From assembly GCF_003311645.1 (NCBI RefSeq), contig NZ_QEST01000141.1, forward strand, positions 34,560 through 98,559: 64,000 bases of DNA, in the 5' to 3' direction. Source of the DNA: Streptomyces sp. PT12. GTDB taxonomy: Bacteria > Actinomycetota > Actinomycetes > Streptomycetales > Streptomycetaceae. Below are positions 25,171-33,972 of the stretch, in pieces (position 1 is the first letter of the stretch; each line of letters begins with the position of its first letter). Made by a program: the position numbers and the translations under genes. The notes beneath the pieces are model-generated. The model was not told the DNA's origin and did not search any database. It worked only from the letters and a program-made list of their open reading frames with translations.

Positions 25171-25434
25171 GTGCGTGTTGAGTTCAGGCTGCTCGGCCCC
25201 GTGGGCGCTCGGGTGGACGGGCGGTCGGTCGAGGTCGGGCCCGCCCGGCAGCGGTGGGTGCTCGCGGCGTTGCTCGCCGATGTGAACGCCGTGGTCGTCG
25301 CCGACCGGCTCGTGGACCGGGTGTGGGGCGAGCGCTCGCGGTGCTGGACGAGCTGGGGCACGCGGACGCCGAGGGGGCGCGCGGACGCCGAGGGGGCGCG
25401 CGAGCGGCCGCGTGGGGGTCACGCGCCGGGCTGA
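25171..25434 (+). pseudogene. SARP/AfsR-like regulator remnant
   Basis: From GTG at 25171 the frame reads VEFRLLGPVGARVDGRSVEV, then ARQRWVLAALLADVN and LVDRVWGE, the classic start of the OmpR-like DNA-binding domain of SARP activators. Full-length members have 250 to over 900 residues, but after RVWGE the reading becomes low-complexity. Another frame carries LDELGHADAEGARG, similar to the end of AfsR-like proteins. An internal deletion joining the two ends explains this best. It cannot make a working regulator. Confidence 0.7.
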
Positions 25435-25546
25435 GGCTGAAGTCGCCGCCGGGCGCCGTGGCGTTCGAACGTTGGCCCGCTGTTCGTCGGCTGTTCCGGT
25501 GTCGGGTCCCCTCGGGCCCCCGGGGCCCGGACGATACTGCGGCCCG

Positions 25547-25603
25547 AGAAGGCCAGAGAAGGCCAGAGAAGGCCCCGAAGGCCCCGAAGGCCCAGAAGGG
25601 CCC
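25547..25603. repeat. Short tandem GAAGGCC repeats
   Basis: Units of GAGAAGGCCA and CCGAAGGCC (period 9-10 bp) are repeated about six times just upstream of the phoD-like gene. No regulatory meaning is visible; replication slippage is likely. Confidence 0.65.
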
Positions 25604-25632
25604 GTCGAACGGTGGAACGTCGGAGGTTCGTC

Positions 25633-27222
25633 ATGGCGGAGCAGCGCAAACCCGGCAGGCGCGCGGTCCTGCGGGGCGGTGCGGCCCTGGTCGGCACAGG
25701 TGTCGTCGGTACAGGTCTCGTGGTGGGCGCGCCGCCCGCGTTCGCCCGGTCGGGGCGGCCCGCGGCGCGGTGGGGCACGCAGGTCGGGGACGTCACCGAG
25801 AGCTCGGGCCTCGTGTGGGTGCGGTCGGACCGGCCCGCGCGGATGGTCGTGGAGACGTCGCCCACCGAGTCGTTCCGGAACGCGGCGCGCTGGCGCGGAC
25901 CGCTGCTCGGCGAGGGCACCGACTTCACGGGAACGGTGCCGCTGCGCGGCCTGCCCGCGGGCGAGCAGATCCACTACCGGGTGCTGCTCGCCGACCCCGA
26001 CGACCCGCGGCGCGCGGGCGAGCCGGTGACCGGGACGTTCCGCACGGCGCCCGACCGGCGGCGCGACGACGTGCGGTTCGTGTGGTCGGGCGACCTCGCG
26101 GGCCAGGGCTGGGGCATCAACCCCGAGATCGGCGGCTACCTGGCGTTCGACGACATGCGCCGCCGCGACCCCGACTTCTTCCTCTTCAGCGGCGACACGA
26201 TCTACGCCGACGGCCCCCTGGCCGCGAGCGTCGCGCTGCCCGACGGGCGGACCTACCGGAACGTCACCGTCCCCGAGAAGGACAAGGTCGCCGAGACCCT
26301 TGCCGAGTACCGCGGCAACTTCCGCTACAACCTGCTCGACGAGAACCTGCGCCGCTTCAACGCCCAGGTGCCGTCCATCGTGCAGTGGGACGACCACGAG
26401 GTCACCAACAACTGGTACCCCGGCGAGATCCTGGCCGACGACCGCTACACCGAGACTTCGGTCGACGTGCTCGCGCGGCGCGCGCGGCAGGCGTTCGGCG
26501 AGTACTTCCCCATCTCCACGCTCCAGCGCGCCGGGGGGCGCGGGCGCAACGAGGGGCGCGTGCACCGGGTCGTGCGCTATGGGCCGCTGCTCGACGTCTT
26601 CGTGCTGGACATGCGGACGTTCCGCAACGCCAACTCGCCTGGCCGCCAGACCGACGACCCGCAGGGCATCCTGGGCCGCGAGCAGCTTCAGTGGCTCAAG
26701 GACGAGCTGCGCCGCAGCCGCGCGGTCTGGAAGGTCATCGCCGCGGACATGCCGATCGGCCTGGTGGTGCCGGACGGCGCGAGCGACATCGAGGCGATCG
26801 CCAACGCCGACCCGGGCGCGCCGCTCGGCCGCGAGCTCCAGATCGCGGAGCTGCTGCGCTTCATCAAGCACCGGCGCATCACCGGCACGGTGTGGCTGAC
26901 CGCGGACGTCCACTACACGTCGGCGCAGCACTACCGGCCCGAGCGCGCGGCGTTCACGGACTTCGCGCCGTTCTGGGAGTTTGTCAGCGGGCCGCTCAAC
27001 GCGGGCGCGTTCCCGGCCAACGCGCTGGACGCGACGTTCGGGCCCGAGCGGGTCTTCGTGAAGGCGCCCGAGACGGCCAACGTGTCGCCCGCCGATGGCT
27101 ACCAGTTCTTCGGCGAGGTCGACATCGACGGCGGCAGCGGCGAGATGACGGTGAGCCTGCGCGAGGTCGGCGGGCGCGTGCTGTTCAGCAAGACGCTTCA
27201 GCCGGGGCGCGTGGGTCAGTAA
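25633..27222 (+). CDS. phoD: Secreted alkaline phosphatase D
   Basis: The 529-residue protein starts at ATG 25633 behind GGAGG. The N-terminus is a twin-arginine signal: RKPGRRAVLRGGAAL, then a hydrophobic stretch and PAFARS as the cleavage site. The PhoD-type metallophosphatase domain shows SGDLAGQGWG, LFSGDTIYADG, IVQWDDHEVTNNWYP and WLTADVHYTSA, which supply the Fe/Ca ligands. It would be exported folded by Tat and release phosphate from phosphomono- and diesters outside the cell. I do not see an obvious PHO box upstream; the region holds the tandem repeats instead. Confidence 0.93.
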   Translation: MAEQRKPGRRAVLRGGAALVGTGVVGTGLVVGAPPAFARSGRPAARWGTQVGDVTESSGLVWVRSDRPARMVVETSPTESFRNAARWRGPLLGEGTDFTGTVPLRGLPAGEQIHYRVLLADPDDPRRAGEPVTGTFRTAPDRRRDDVRFVWSGDLAGQGWGINPEIGGYLAFDDMRRRDPDFFLFSGDTIYADGPLAASVALPDGRTYRNVTVPEKDKVAETLAEYRGNFRYNLLDENLRRFNAQVPSIVQWDDHEVTNNWYPGEILADDRYTETSVDVLARRARQAFGEYFPISTLQRAGGRGRNEGRVHRVVRYGPLLDVFVLDMRTFRNANSPGRQTDDPQGILGREQLQWLKDELRRSRAVWKVIAADMPIGLVVPDGASDIEAIANADPGAPLGRELQIAELLRFIKHRRITGTVWLTADVHYTSAQHYRPERAAFTDFAPFWEFVSGPLNAGAFPANALDATFGPERVFVKAPETANVSPADGYQFFGEVDIDGGSGEMTVSLREVGGRVLFSKTLQPGRVGQ

Positions 27223-27258
27223 CGCGCCGGGGCGCACGCCCGCTTGGACGGGCGCCGT

Positions 27259-28194
27259 TCACACCACCTTGCGCCGCACCAGCGCGCCGAGCACCAGGGC
27301 GCCGGGCAGCAGCGGCAGCCACACCGTGATCACGCGGTAGGCGAGCACGGTGGAGGTGGCGGCGCCCACCGTGGCCCCGATGGCGACAAGGGCGATGACG
27401 AGCGACGCGTCCACCGAGCCGATCCCGCCGGGCGAGGGCACCGCGGCCGCGACCACCGTGGCCGCCATGTAGGCGAGCACGAGGTGCCCCACCGGCACCC
27501 CGAGGTCCATCGAGAACGCCACCGTCACGAGCCCCGCCGCCTGGAGCACGGGGAACGCGAGCGAGCCGCCCCACAGCGCGAGCACCCGGCTCGGCCTGGC
27601 GTGCAGCGAGCGGACATCGGTGAGCGCGGTGCGCAGGAAGCCGCCGACCAGGCCGCGCAGCCGCGGCACCGCGAGCACGGTCACCACCGCGGCGGCCAGC
27701 GTCCCGAGCGCGACGGCGCCGATCAGCGGCAGCCCGATCCGCTCGGGCAGCAGCGTCTCCAGGCGCAGCGCCTCGGGGAAGACCAGCAGCAGCACCAGCA
27801 GCAGCGAGCCACGGGCGACGCCTTCCGCGAGGAAGTAGAGCGCCAGCGCGGCGGAGTAACGGGCGGGCGGCAGGCCGCACTTGGCCATGAAGCGGATGTT
27901 GACCGCGCCCGCGCCGATGCCGGAGGGCAGCAGGTGGTTGGCCGCGCCCGCCGCGAACTGCGTGACCACGAGCCGCTTCGCGGGCAGCCGTTCGAGCACG
28001 GTGCCCTGCCGCGCGAACGACACGGCGACCCAGCCGAGCAGCGTCGTGCCCACGGCGGCGAGCAGCCATGCGGCGTCGGCCGCGAGCACCTCGTCGAAGC
28101 CGTCGGCGATGACCGACCAGTGCCGCGTCACCCAGACCGCGACGGCGGCGAGCGGCAGCACGCAGAAGATCTGCCGCCAGGGGAGCCGTCGCAT
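27259..28194 (-). CDS. Lysylphosphatidylglycerol synthase transmembrane family protein (UPF0104)
   Basis: The 311-residue protein has about eight hydrophobic segments and the family signature of the MprF flippase-like domain: LLPSGIGAGAVNIRFMAKCG, and PSPGGIGSVDASLVIALVAI near the C-terminus. It lacks the soluble aminoacyl-transferase domain of MprF, so it is more likely a lipid or glycolipid translocase or a helper protein. ATG at 28194 (MRRLPWRQ) is the natural start just before the first membrane segment. It diverges from the MFS exporter at 28372. Confidence 0.85.
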   Translation of the reverse strand: MRRLPWRQIFCVLPLAAVAVWVTRHWSVIADGFDEVLAADAAWLLAAVGTTLLGWVAVSFARQGTVLERLPAKRLVVTQFAAGAANHLLPSGIGAGAVNIRFMAKCGLPPARYSAALALYFLAEGVARGSLLLVLLLVFPEALRLETLLPERIGLPLIGAVALGTLAAAVVTVLAVPRLRGLVGGFLRTALTDVRSLHARPSRVLALWGGSLAFPVLQAAGLVTVAFSMDLGVPVGHLVLAYMAATVVAAAVPSPGGIGSVDASLVIALVAIGATVGAATSTVLAYRVITVWLPLLPGALVLGALVRRKVV

Positions 28195-28371
28195 GGGAGA
28201 AGGATGAGGGTCCGGGGGAACGCCCCGGCGTCCCCGGGAGGGCCGCCCCGCGACGGCCGGGTTGCGCCCGGGTGGCGCGGGGGCGTGCGGGGCTGAGCGG
28301 CGCGCGGGCGCGCGCCCCCGCGCGCCAGATCTCGACGCGCCCCGGGGGGCGAATCGGTCGATCATGGCGGC

Positions 28372-29856
28372 ATGGCGCGTTCCCCCGCGGAGGACCGGCG
28401 GCGGCCCGGCGAGCTGATCACGCGCTCGCGGGCCGGGCGGCGCGTCCTGGTGTGCGCCGTGCTCGGCTCCGGCATGGCCCAGCTCGACGGCACGATCGTC
28501 ACGGTCGCGCTGCCCCGCATCGGCAAGGACTTCGACGTGCCGATCGCCGACCTCCAGTGGATCCTCAACGCCTACATGCTCACCCTCGCCGGGCTGATCC
28601 TCCTCGGCGGCGGCCTCGGCGACCGCTACGGCCGCCGCAGGATCTTCGTGGTCGGCGTCGTGGCGTTCACCGTGGCCTCGGTGCTGTGCGGGATCGCCCC
28701 GAACGGCAACGCCCTCATCGCCGCCCGCGCGCTCCAGGGCGTGGGCGGGGCGCTCCTCACGCCGGGGTCGCTCGCGCTGATCCAGTCGACGTTCCACCCG
28801 GACGAGCGCGCCAAGGCCGTCGGGCTGTGGTCGGGACTCGGCGGGGTGGCCATCGCGTTCGGGCCGATGCTGGGCGGCTGGCTCGTCGACGGGCCCGGGT
28901 GGCGGTGGATCTTCTTCATCAACGTGCCCGTGGCCCTCGCCGTGCTGTGGCTGGCCAGGGGCGTTCCCGAGTCACGCGACTGGAAGGCGTCGGGCCGCTT
29001 CGACGTGCTCGGCGCGGTGCTCGCGGCGCTGGCGCTCGGCGGGCTCACCTACGCGCTCATCAACGCGCCCGCGTTCTGGGCGCTGGGGGTCGGCGTCGTG
29101 CTCGGCGCGCTGTTCGTGTGGCGTGAACGGCGCACGCCGCGGCCGATGCTGCCGCTGGGGATCTTCCGCTCGCGGCTCTTCACGGCGACCAATCTGGTGA
29201 CGCTGTGCCTCTACGCCGCGATCGGCGGCGTGTTCTTCCTGCTGCCCACCCAGCTCCAGAACGGCCTCGGCTACGACGCCCTGCGCGCGGGCGCGGCGTC
29301 GCTGCCCGTGACGCTGCTGATGACGGCGCTCTCGGGACCCGCGGGCGCGCTGGCCCAGCGGATCGGGCCCCGGCTGCCCATGACGGTGGGCCCGCTGATC
29401 GCCGCCGTGGGGTTCGTCCTGCTGCACCGCGTGCACCCGGGTGGCTCGTACTGGACCGATGTCTTTCCCGCGGTGACCATCCAGGGTCTGGGGATGAGCC
29501 TCTTTGTCGCCCCGCTGACCGCGACGGTGCTGGCCTCGGTCGAGACCCGGCGCGCGGGGGTGGCCAGCGGCGTGAACAACGCGGCCGCGCGCGTCGCCCA
29601 GTTGATCGCCGTGGCCGCCCTGCCGCTGCTGATCGGCCTCTCGACCGACCAGTACCGCGACGCGACGGCGGTGGACGCGGCGTTCGGCAAGGCCGTGCTG
29701 ATCTGCGCGGGGCTGCTGGTGGCCGGTGGGCTGCTCTCGGCGCTCACCATGCCGGGCCGCCTCGAACAGGAGGGCACCCACCGCCCCGAGCGGGCCCACC
29801 ACTGCGCGGTGGACGCCCCTCCGCTGGAGCACGGCAGGGGCGGCGGCGATAGTTGA
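28372..29856 (+). CDS. MFS transporter, DHA2 (14-TMS) drug exporter family
   Basis: The 494-residue protein has 13-14 membrane segments. The DHA2 signature QLDGTIVTVALPRIGKDF lies in helix 1, motif A is GGGLGDRYGRRR, and motif C is SGLGGVAIAFGPMLGG. Family members export drugs, antibiotics or dyes with protons. There is no TetR or MarR repressor directly next to it. The ATG has no strong ribosome-binding site. The next 257 bases (29857-30113) hold nothing I can support. Confidence 0.9.
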   Translation: MARSPAEDRRRPGELITRSRAGRRVLVCAVLGSGMAQLDGTIVTVALPRIGKDFDVPIADLQWILNAYMLTLAGLILLGGGLGDRYGRRRIFVVGVVAFTVASVLCGIAPNGNALIAARALQGVGGALLTPGSLALIQSTFHPDERAKAVGLWSGLGGVAIAFGPMLGGWLVDGPGWRWIFFINVPVALAVLWLARGVPESRDWKASGRFDVLGAVLAALALGGLTYALINAPAFWALGVGVVLGALFVWRERRTPRPMLPLGIFRSRLFTATNLVTLCLYAAIGGVFFLLPTQLQNGLGYDALRAGAASLPVTLLMTALSGPAGALAQRIGPRLPMTVGPLIAAVGFVLLHRVHPGGSYWTDVFPAVTIQGLGMSLFVAPLTATVLASVETRRAGVASGVNNAAARVAQLIAVAALPLLIGLSTDQYRDATAVDAAFGKAVLICAGLLVAGGLLSALTMPGRLEQEGTHRPERAHHCAVDAPPLEHGRGGGDS

Positions 29857-30113
29857 GCCATGACCATGTCACCCGCTCGGCGCTCCGTGGCCGCGGACCA
29901 GGTGCTCCTCGCGGGCGGCGCGATATCCCTGGCCGCCCACCCCGGCCGCGTTGAGGCCGCTGCTCTCGGGGCCGCCGCCGCACGCTGCCGCTCCCGGGGC
30001 GGGGCGGTCACCACCACGGGTCGTGGGCGAGTTCCGCCGCGACGGCCGCAGCGCAATGGAACGGTCCGCCTCGGGCAAGGGCGATCACCGCCGTGCACAG
30101 TAGGGTCCTGCGC

Positions 30114-30740
30114 ATGGACTGGCATGCGTGGCACGGGGATTACGACGATGCCGACTCGTATCTCGCGCGGCGGCTGCGGATCGTCCGCGAGTGGATCGGG
30201 CTCACGCTCGATGTGGCGCCGCCCGGCCCGTTGCGCGTGGTGAGCCTGTGCGCCGGGCAGGGGCGCGACCTGCTCGGGGTGCTGCCCGACCACCCGCGGG
30301 GCAGCGATGTGACGGCGCGGCTCGTGGAGTTGGACCCGCGCAATGTCGGGGAGGCGCGGCGCGGCGTCGCCGAGGCCGGGCTCGGCGAGCATGTCGAGGT
30401 CGTGGAGGGCGACGCGGCGCTGACCGACCGCTACGCGGGGATGGTCCCGGCTGATCTGGTGCTGGCCTGCGGGATCTTCGGCAATGTGACGGACGCGGAC
30501 GTCGAGCGCACGATCGGATTCCTCCCGCAGCTGTGCGCGCGCGGCGGCACGGTGATCTGGACGCGCCACCGCGGGGAGCCTGATCTGGTGCCGCACGTGT
30601 GCCGCTGGTTCGAGGAGCGCGGCTTCGAGCGCGTCTGGCTGACCGAGCCCGAGCGGGGCTTCGGGGTCGGCGTCCACCGCTTCACGGGCGAGCCTGAGGA
30701 GCTGGCGGCCGGGGCGCGGATGTTCACGTTCCTGGTGTGA
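30114..30740 (+). CDS. SAM-dependent methyltransferase, class I-like
   Basis: The 208-residue protein has a Rossmann SAM site: RVVSLCAGQGRDLLGVL (motif I), then TARLVELDPRNV with the acidic residue after strand 2, and ADLVLACGIFGNV (motif post-I region). The C-terminal WLTEPERGFGVGVHRFTG closes the fold. The substrate is unknown. Its 3' end overlaps the convergent gene by 17 bp. Confidence 0.8.
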   Translation: MDWHAWHGDYDDADSYLARRLRIVREWIGLTLDVAPPGPLRVVSLCAGQGRDLLGVLPDHPRGSDVTARLVELDPRNVGEARRGVAEAGLGEHVEVVEGDAALTDRYAGMVPADLVLACGIFGNVTDADVERTIGFLPQLCARGGTVIWTRHRGEPDLVPHVCRWFEERGFERVWLTEPERGFGVGVHRFTGEPEELAAGARMFTFLV

Positions 30741-31167
30741 CCGGGAGGCCCTGGGGCCGCGTCAGCGGACAGGGGTGATCGGGAACGGTCGCGTTCGGGG
30801 TGCAGGCGATCACGTCCAGGGTCAGAAAGCCGGTGCCGCGCACATACCAGCCCGCGTGCACATCGCGGCCGCGCGCGAGGGCGTCGGCGGCCGCCGCGCC
30901 CACAGGCTCGGTCGTCGCGCGGTCGTGCTCGACGGCGAACGCGGGCGCCGCGCGCGCCATCTCGCGGCGGAACCACGCGGCGGCCCCGGCCGCGTCCTGG
31001 CAGGTGCGGGTGATCGAGGTGGCCGGGCGCAGCAGCCAGTCGGCGAGGCGCATGGGCGTGCAGCGGTTGGTGAGGAACTCCGGGGTGCCGGGGCGCCGTG
31101 CCGACTCCTGGTCGAACACGCGCCGCTCGCCCTGCCAGTGGTAGGCGTGGAAGTGCGCGGGCCTCAT
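30724..31167 (-). CDS. Hypothetical protein
   Basis: The 147-residue product contains AHFHAYHWQGERRVFDQESA, DWLLRPATSITRTC and DVHAGWYVRGTGFLTLDVIA. Codon bias supports a real gene. I do not recognise a domain. No signal peptide or membrane segment is evident. It lies between a methyltransferase and the OhrR gene and is convergent with the former. Confidence 0.65.
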   Translation of the reverse strand: MRPAHFHAYHWQGERRVFDQESARRPGTPEFLTNRCTPMRLADWLLRPATSITRTCQDAAGAAAWFRREMARAAPAFAVEHDRATTEPVGAAAADALARGRDVHAGWYVRGTGFLTLDVIACTPNATVPDHPCPLTRPQGLPVTPGT

Positions 31168-31231
31168 GGCCTAAGGCTTCGTCGCCCGCGGGGCGCGCCT
31201 GAAGACCCAGGGCGGTGACGCCCCTGACCGG

Positions 31232-31750
31232 CTACTCGGGCAGCTCTGCCGCGTCCAGCGTGGCGGTCAGGCGGTGCAGGCGCTCGCGCAGGTCGGCGAC
31301 CTCCGCCAGGGTCAGCCCCGTCGCCTCGCCGATGCGGCGCGGCACCTCGGCGGCCCCGGCGCGCAGCGCGCGCCCCTCGTCGGTGAGCCGCACGGTGACC
31401 GAGCGCTCGTCCTCCGCGCTGCGCTCGCGGCGGATCAGTCCGGCCGCCTCGAGCCTCTTGAGCAGCGGTGACACCGTGCCGGTGTCAAGGCGCAGCTGCT
31501 CGCCGATCCGCTTGACCGGCACGTCGTCGCGCTCCCACAGCACCAGCATCACCAGGTACTGCGGGTAGGTGAGCCCGAGGTCCCTGAGCACCGAGCGGTA
31601 GACGCCCCCGAACGCGCGCGAGGCGGAGTGCAGCGCGAAGCAGATCATGGCGTCGAGGCCGAACGGCTCGGGCGGCATCAGGGCGGCAGCGGGAGCGGGA
31701 GCGGGAACTGGAGCGGGCGAGGAGGAGGGGGAGGGGCTGGCCGGGCTCAT
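31232..31750 (-). CDS. ohrR: MarR family peroxide sensor OhrR
   Basis: The protein is 172 residues if translation begins at the first ATG; the first 24 residues are a Pro/Ser/Ala repeat, so the ATG for MPPEPF may be the true start. The winged helix carries [20 protein letters not shown] and [20 protein letters not shown]. The reactive cysteine expected of OhrR is Cys37 in AMICFALHS, with the two conserved tyrosines in TYPQY. It should repress itself and the divergent ohr gene through the palindrome at 31782 and release it when oxidised by organic hydroperoxides. Confidence 0.88.
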   Translation of the reverse strand: MSPASPSPSSSPAPVPAPAPAAALMPPEPFGLDAMICFALHSASRAFGGVYRSVLRDLGLTYPQYLVMLVLWERDDVPVKRIGEQLRLDTGTVSPLLKRLEAAGLIRRERSAEDERSVTVRLTDEGRALRAGAAEVPRRIGEATGLTLAEVADLRERLHRLTATLDAAELPE

Positions 31751-31781
31751 GGCTCCAGGGTAGCTCAGTGCCGGGCAATTG

Positions 31782-31795
31782 AGTTGTGCACAACT
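31782..31795. promoter_or_regulatory. OhrR operator palindrome
   Basis: AGTTGTGCACAACT is a perfect 14-bp palindrome between the divergent ohrR and ohr genes. The arms extend outward with few mismatches (CAATTG on the left, AAGTTG on the right), and a further GTTGTG lies at 31799. Position and symmetry make it the OhrR site controlling both genes. Confidence 0.75.
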
Positions 31796-31881
31796 AAGTT
31801 GTGTGCTCTAATTCCGTTCGACAGGCGCTGGGCGGACAACCGCCGGGCGACCGCGGGCGAACGAGAGGGAACGATCCGACG

Positions 31882-32292
31882 ATGGACGCGTTGTACACCG
31901 CTGTGGCCACGGCGAACGGGCGCGACGGCCGCGCCGTCAGCTCCGACGGGCAGCTCGACCTGCCCCTCGCCCTGCCCCCGGCGCTCGGCGGCGACGGCAA
32001 GGGCACCAACCCCGAGCAGCTGTTCGCGGCCGGATACGCCGCCTGCTTCTCCAGCGCGCTCGCGGGCGTCGGCAGGCGGGAGAAGGTCGACACGAGCGAG
32101 GTCTCGATCACCGCCGAGGTCGGCATCGGCAAGGACGACGAGGGCTTCGCGCTCCAGGTGACCCTGCGCGCCGAGCTGCCCGACGAGCTGGCGGGCGAGA
32201 CAGGGCGGCGCCTGCTCGACCTGGCGCACCAGGTGTGCCCCTACTCCCGAGCCACGCGCGGCAACGTCCCGGTGACCCTCGTGGTGGAGTGA
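31882..32292 (+). CDS. ohr: Organic hydroperoxide resistance protein Ohr
   Basis: The 136-residue protein is a full-length OsmC/Ohr family peroxidase. The catalytic cysteines are Cys55 in FAAGYAACFSSAL and Cys119 in AHQVCPYSRATRGNVPV, and the substrate-site arginine lies in the N-terminal region. It reduces fatty-acid and other organic hydroperoxides in the cytoplasm using lipoylated proteins. It diverges from ohrR and is expected to be induced by organic peroxides. Confidence 0.93.
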   Translation: MDALYTAVATANGRDGRAVSSDGQLDLPLALPPALGGDGKGTNPEQLFAAGYAACFSSALAGVGRREKVDTSEVSITAEVGIGKDDEGFALQVTLRAELPDELAGETGRRLLDLAHQVCPYSRATRGNVPVTLVVE

Positions 32293-32318
32293 GCCGGTCC
32301 GTTGGGCATGGTGGGGGT

Positions 32319-33077
32319 ATGCGCGACGCGGCGGAACAACTGAAACGAGCGGCACGAGTGGAACGAGCGGGGTGGCGGCTCGCCGGGATCTGCCTGGCGG
32401 TGGCGGCGGCGGGGGCGTTGACGGGCGGCTGTCAGGCGGAGGGCACGGACTCCTCTGACAGCACGCCGCCTTCGGGGAGCGCGGACCCCTCCGACGGCGG
32501 GGACGGCTCGCCGTCCCCGCCGTCGCCCGAGGGGCTGCCCGCCCCCGACGAGGCCAGGGAGCTCCTCGACGGGCTGACGGTCGCCGATGAGCGCTCCATG
32601 ACCGGGTACTCGCGTGACCGCTTCCCGCACTGGTCGAGCCAGGACGGCTGCACGGTCAGGCAGGAGGTGCTGCGCCGCGACGGCGAGGACGTGGTGACGA
32701 ACGACGACTGCCAGCCGACCTCGGGGTCCTGGTACAGCGCCTACGACGGCGAGACCTACACCGACCCGGCGGACGTCGACATCGACCATGTCGTCCCGCT
32801 GGCCAACGCCTGGCGCTCGGGCGCCGACGCGTGGACGGACGAGCGGCGCGAGGCGTTCGCCAACGATCTCGAAGGGCCACAGCTGATCGCGGTCGGCGAC
32901 CGCGTCAACCAGTCCAAGGGCGACCAGTCACCCGACCAGTGGCTCCCGCCCGTCGAGGCGTACGGCTGCGACTACGCGCGGGCCTGGGTGGCGGTGAAGG
33001 CGGCCTACGAGTTGAACGTCACCGAGCCCGAACGGCAGGAGCTGGACGCGCTGTTGGACACATGCGGTGGTGCATGA
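32319..33077 (+). CDS. Secreted HNH nuclease (GmrSD/DUF1524-like)
   Basis: The 252-residue protein begins with a basic region and a hydrophobic stretch (LAGICLAVAAAGALTGGCQA), a signal peptide with a possible lipobox cysteine. A Ser/Pro/Gly/Asp linker follows. The nuclease domain contains VDIDHVVPLANAWRSGAD, the DHxxPL HNH motif, and later IAVGDRVNQSKGDQSPDQW with the conserved Asn. Secreted GmrSD-like nucleases are common in Streptomyces and probably degrade extracellular DNA. The ATG at 32319 gives the signal peptide a normal n-region. Confidence 0.85.
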   Translation: MRDAAEQLKRAARVERAGWRLAGICLAVAAAGALTGGCQAEGTDSSDSTPPSGSADPSDGGDGSPSPPSPEGLPAPDEARELLDGLTVADERSMTGYSRDRFPHWSSQDGCTVRQEVLRRDGEDVVTNDDCQPTSGSWYSAYDGETYTDPADVDIDHVVPLANAWRSGADAWTDERREAFANDLEGPQLIAVGDRVNQSKGDQSPDQWLPPVEAYGCDYARAWVAVKAAYELNVTEPERQELDALLDTCGGA

Positions 33078-33291
33078 TCCTGGCGTGGACGATTTCGACA
33101 TGGGCTGGCGGATGACCTTCGAGGCCCGGCGCAGCGGCGAACGCGGCTGGTACGTCGTGGACCCGGTCGGCAGCCTGGTGCACGTCCCTGGCGAGGACGG
33201 CCACCCGCGCGCGGCGTTCTTCGGCGAGGACCGCGCGGCGGCCGAGGGCCTGGCGGCCCGCCTCAACGCCCAGCCGGACGAGCACATGTAG
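33067..33291 (+). CDS. Hypothetical small protein
   Basis: The protein has at most 74 residues and begins at one of several GTG codons (33067, 33070 or 33085), overlapping the end of the nuclease gene. It contains MGWRMTFEARRSGERGWYVV and RAAFFGEDRAAAEGLAARLN. It is soluble and acidic. I do not recognise it. Confidence 0.55.
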   Translation: MVHDPGVDDFDMGWRMTFEARRSGERGWYVVDPVGSLVHVPGEDGHPRAAFFGEDRAAAEGLAARLNAQPDEHM

Positions 33292-33422
33292 CGCCGCCCC
33301 CGGCCACCAACGGGTGAACGCCCGCATGCCCCGCACGGTGGCGTGCCCCAGCGCGGGGCGCGCCACGACGGCGCGCGGCGGCCCATGCCGCGCCCCACGC
33401 CGCGCCCCACCAGGGGCGGCCG

Positions 33423-33518
33423 CTACCTGGCGAACGTGCTGTCGCAGTCCATGCACTGCCAGCGGCGTGGCATCCCGGTGCTGGTCACGTTGATGCTGCC
33501 GCAGCTCGGGCACTTCAA
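33423..33518 (-). CDS. 31-residue zinc-ribbon microprotein
   Basis: Starting with TTG at 33518 behind GGAGG, the peptide reads KCPSCGSINV...WQCMDCDSTFAR: two CxxC knuckles that form a minimal rubredoxin-like zinc ribbon. A second microprotein with the same layout lies at 36755-36847. Its gene starts 20 bp after the stop codon of the 33539 gene on the same strand. Tiny zinc ribbons of this kind are easily missed by gene callers. The role is unknown; nucleic-acid binding is a guess. Confidence 0.6.
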   Translation of the reverse strand: MKCPSCGSINVTSTGMPRRWQCMDCDSTFAR

Positions 33519-33538
33519 GTCCTCGGTCCTCCGTTCGT

Positions 33539-33817
33539 TTACAGCAAGCCGCCGATGCTGCGGCGGTTGGCCTGGCGCACCTTCTCGCGGAGGAGGTCGC
33601 TCGCGTTCACCGGGCGCACATCGACCGGCTCGGCGTCCCATTCGGCTCCGCCCCTCATGGGCCGCAGCCGGTAGGTGGCGCCCTCGCGCGCCACGACCAC
33701 GCCCACCCTGCCGCTCAGGGTGTCCTGGGCGAGCGCGCCGATCTCGATGACCTCGATGGCGTCGATGACCTCTGTGTCGCGCTCCGGGGCCTGCGGTTCC
33801 TGGCTGCTGGTCGTCAT
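33539..33817 (-). CDS. Conserved hypothetical protein
   Basis: The 92-residue protein starts at ATG 33817 (MTTSSQEP). The middle part, IEIGALAQDTLSGRVGVVVA then TYRLRPMRGGAEWDAEPVDV, looks like a small beta barrel, and the end is LREKVRQANRRSIGGLL. Small proteins like this occur across Streptomyces without a known role. It probably forms an operon with the zinc-ribbon microprotein downstream. Confidence 0.62.
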   Translation of the reverse strand: MTTSSQEPQAPERDTEVIDAIEVIEIGALAQDTLSGRVGVVVAREGATYRLRPMRGGAEWDAEPVDVRPVNASDLLREKVRQANRRSIGGLL

Positions 33818-33972
33818 GAAGACTGACTCTCCCGCGCTCTCCGTAATGGGACGCTCACCAGCATGAGGCGTCCGGCACGTCCTGACCAGACCGAATCCGT
33901 GGAGATCTCGCCCGAAGTTGATATCGCCGCGCTCACGTTGACGAGCGCGGCGATGTCGTTCGGCGGTGCGTT

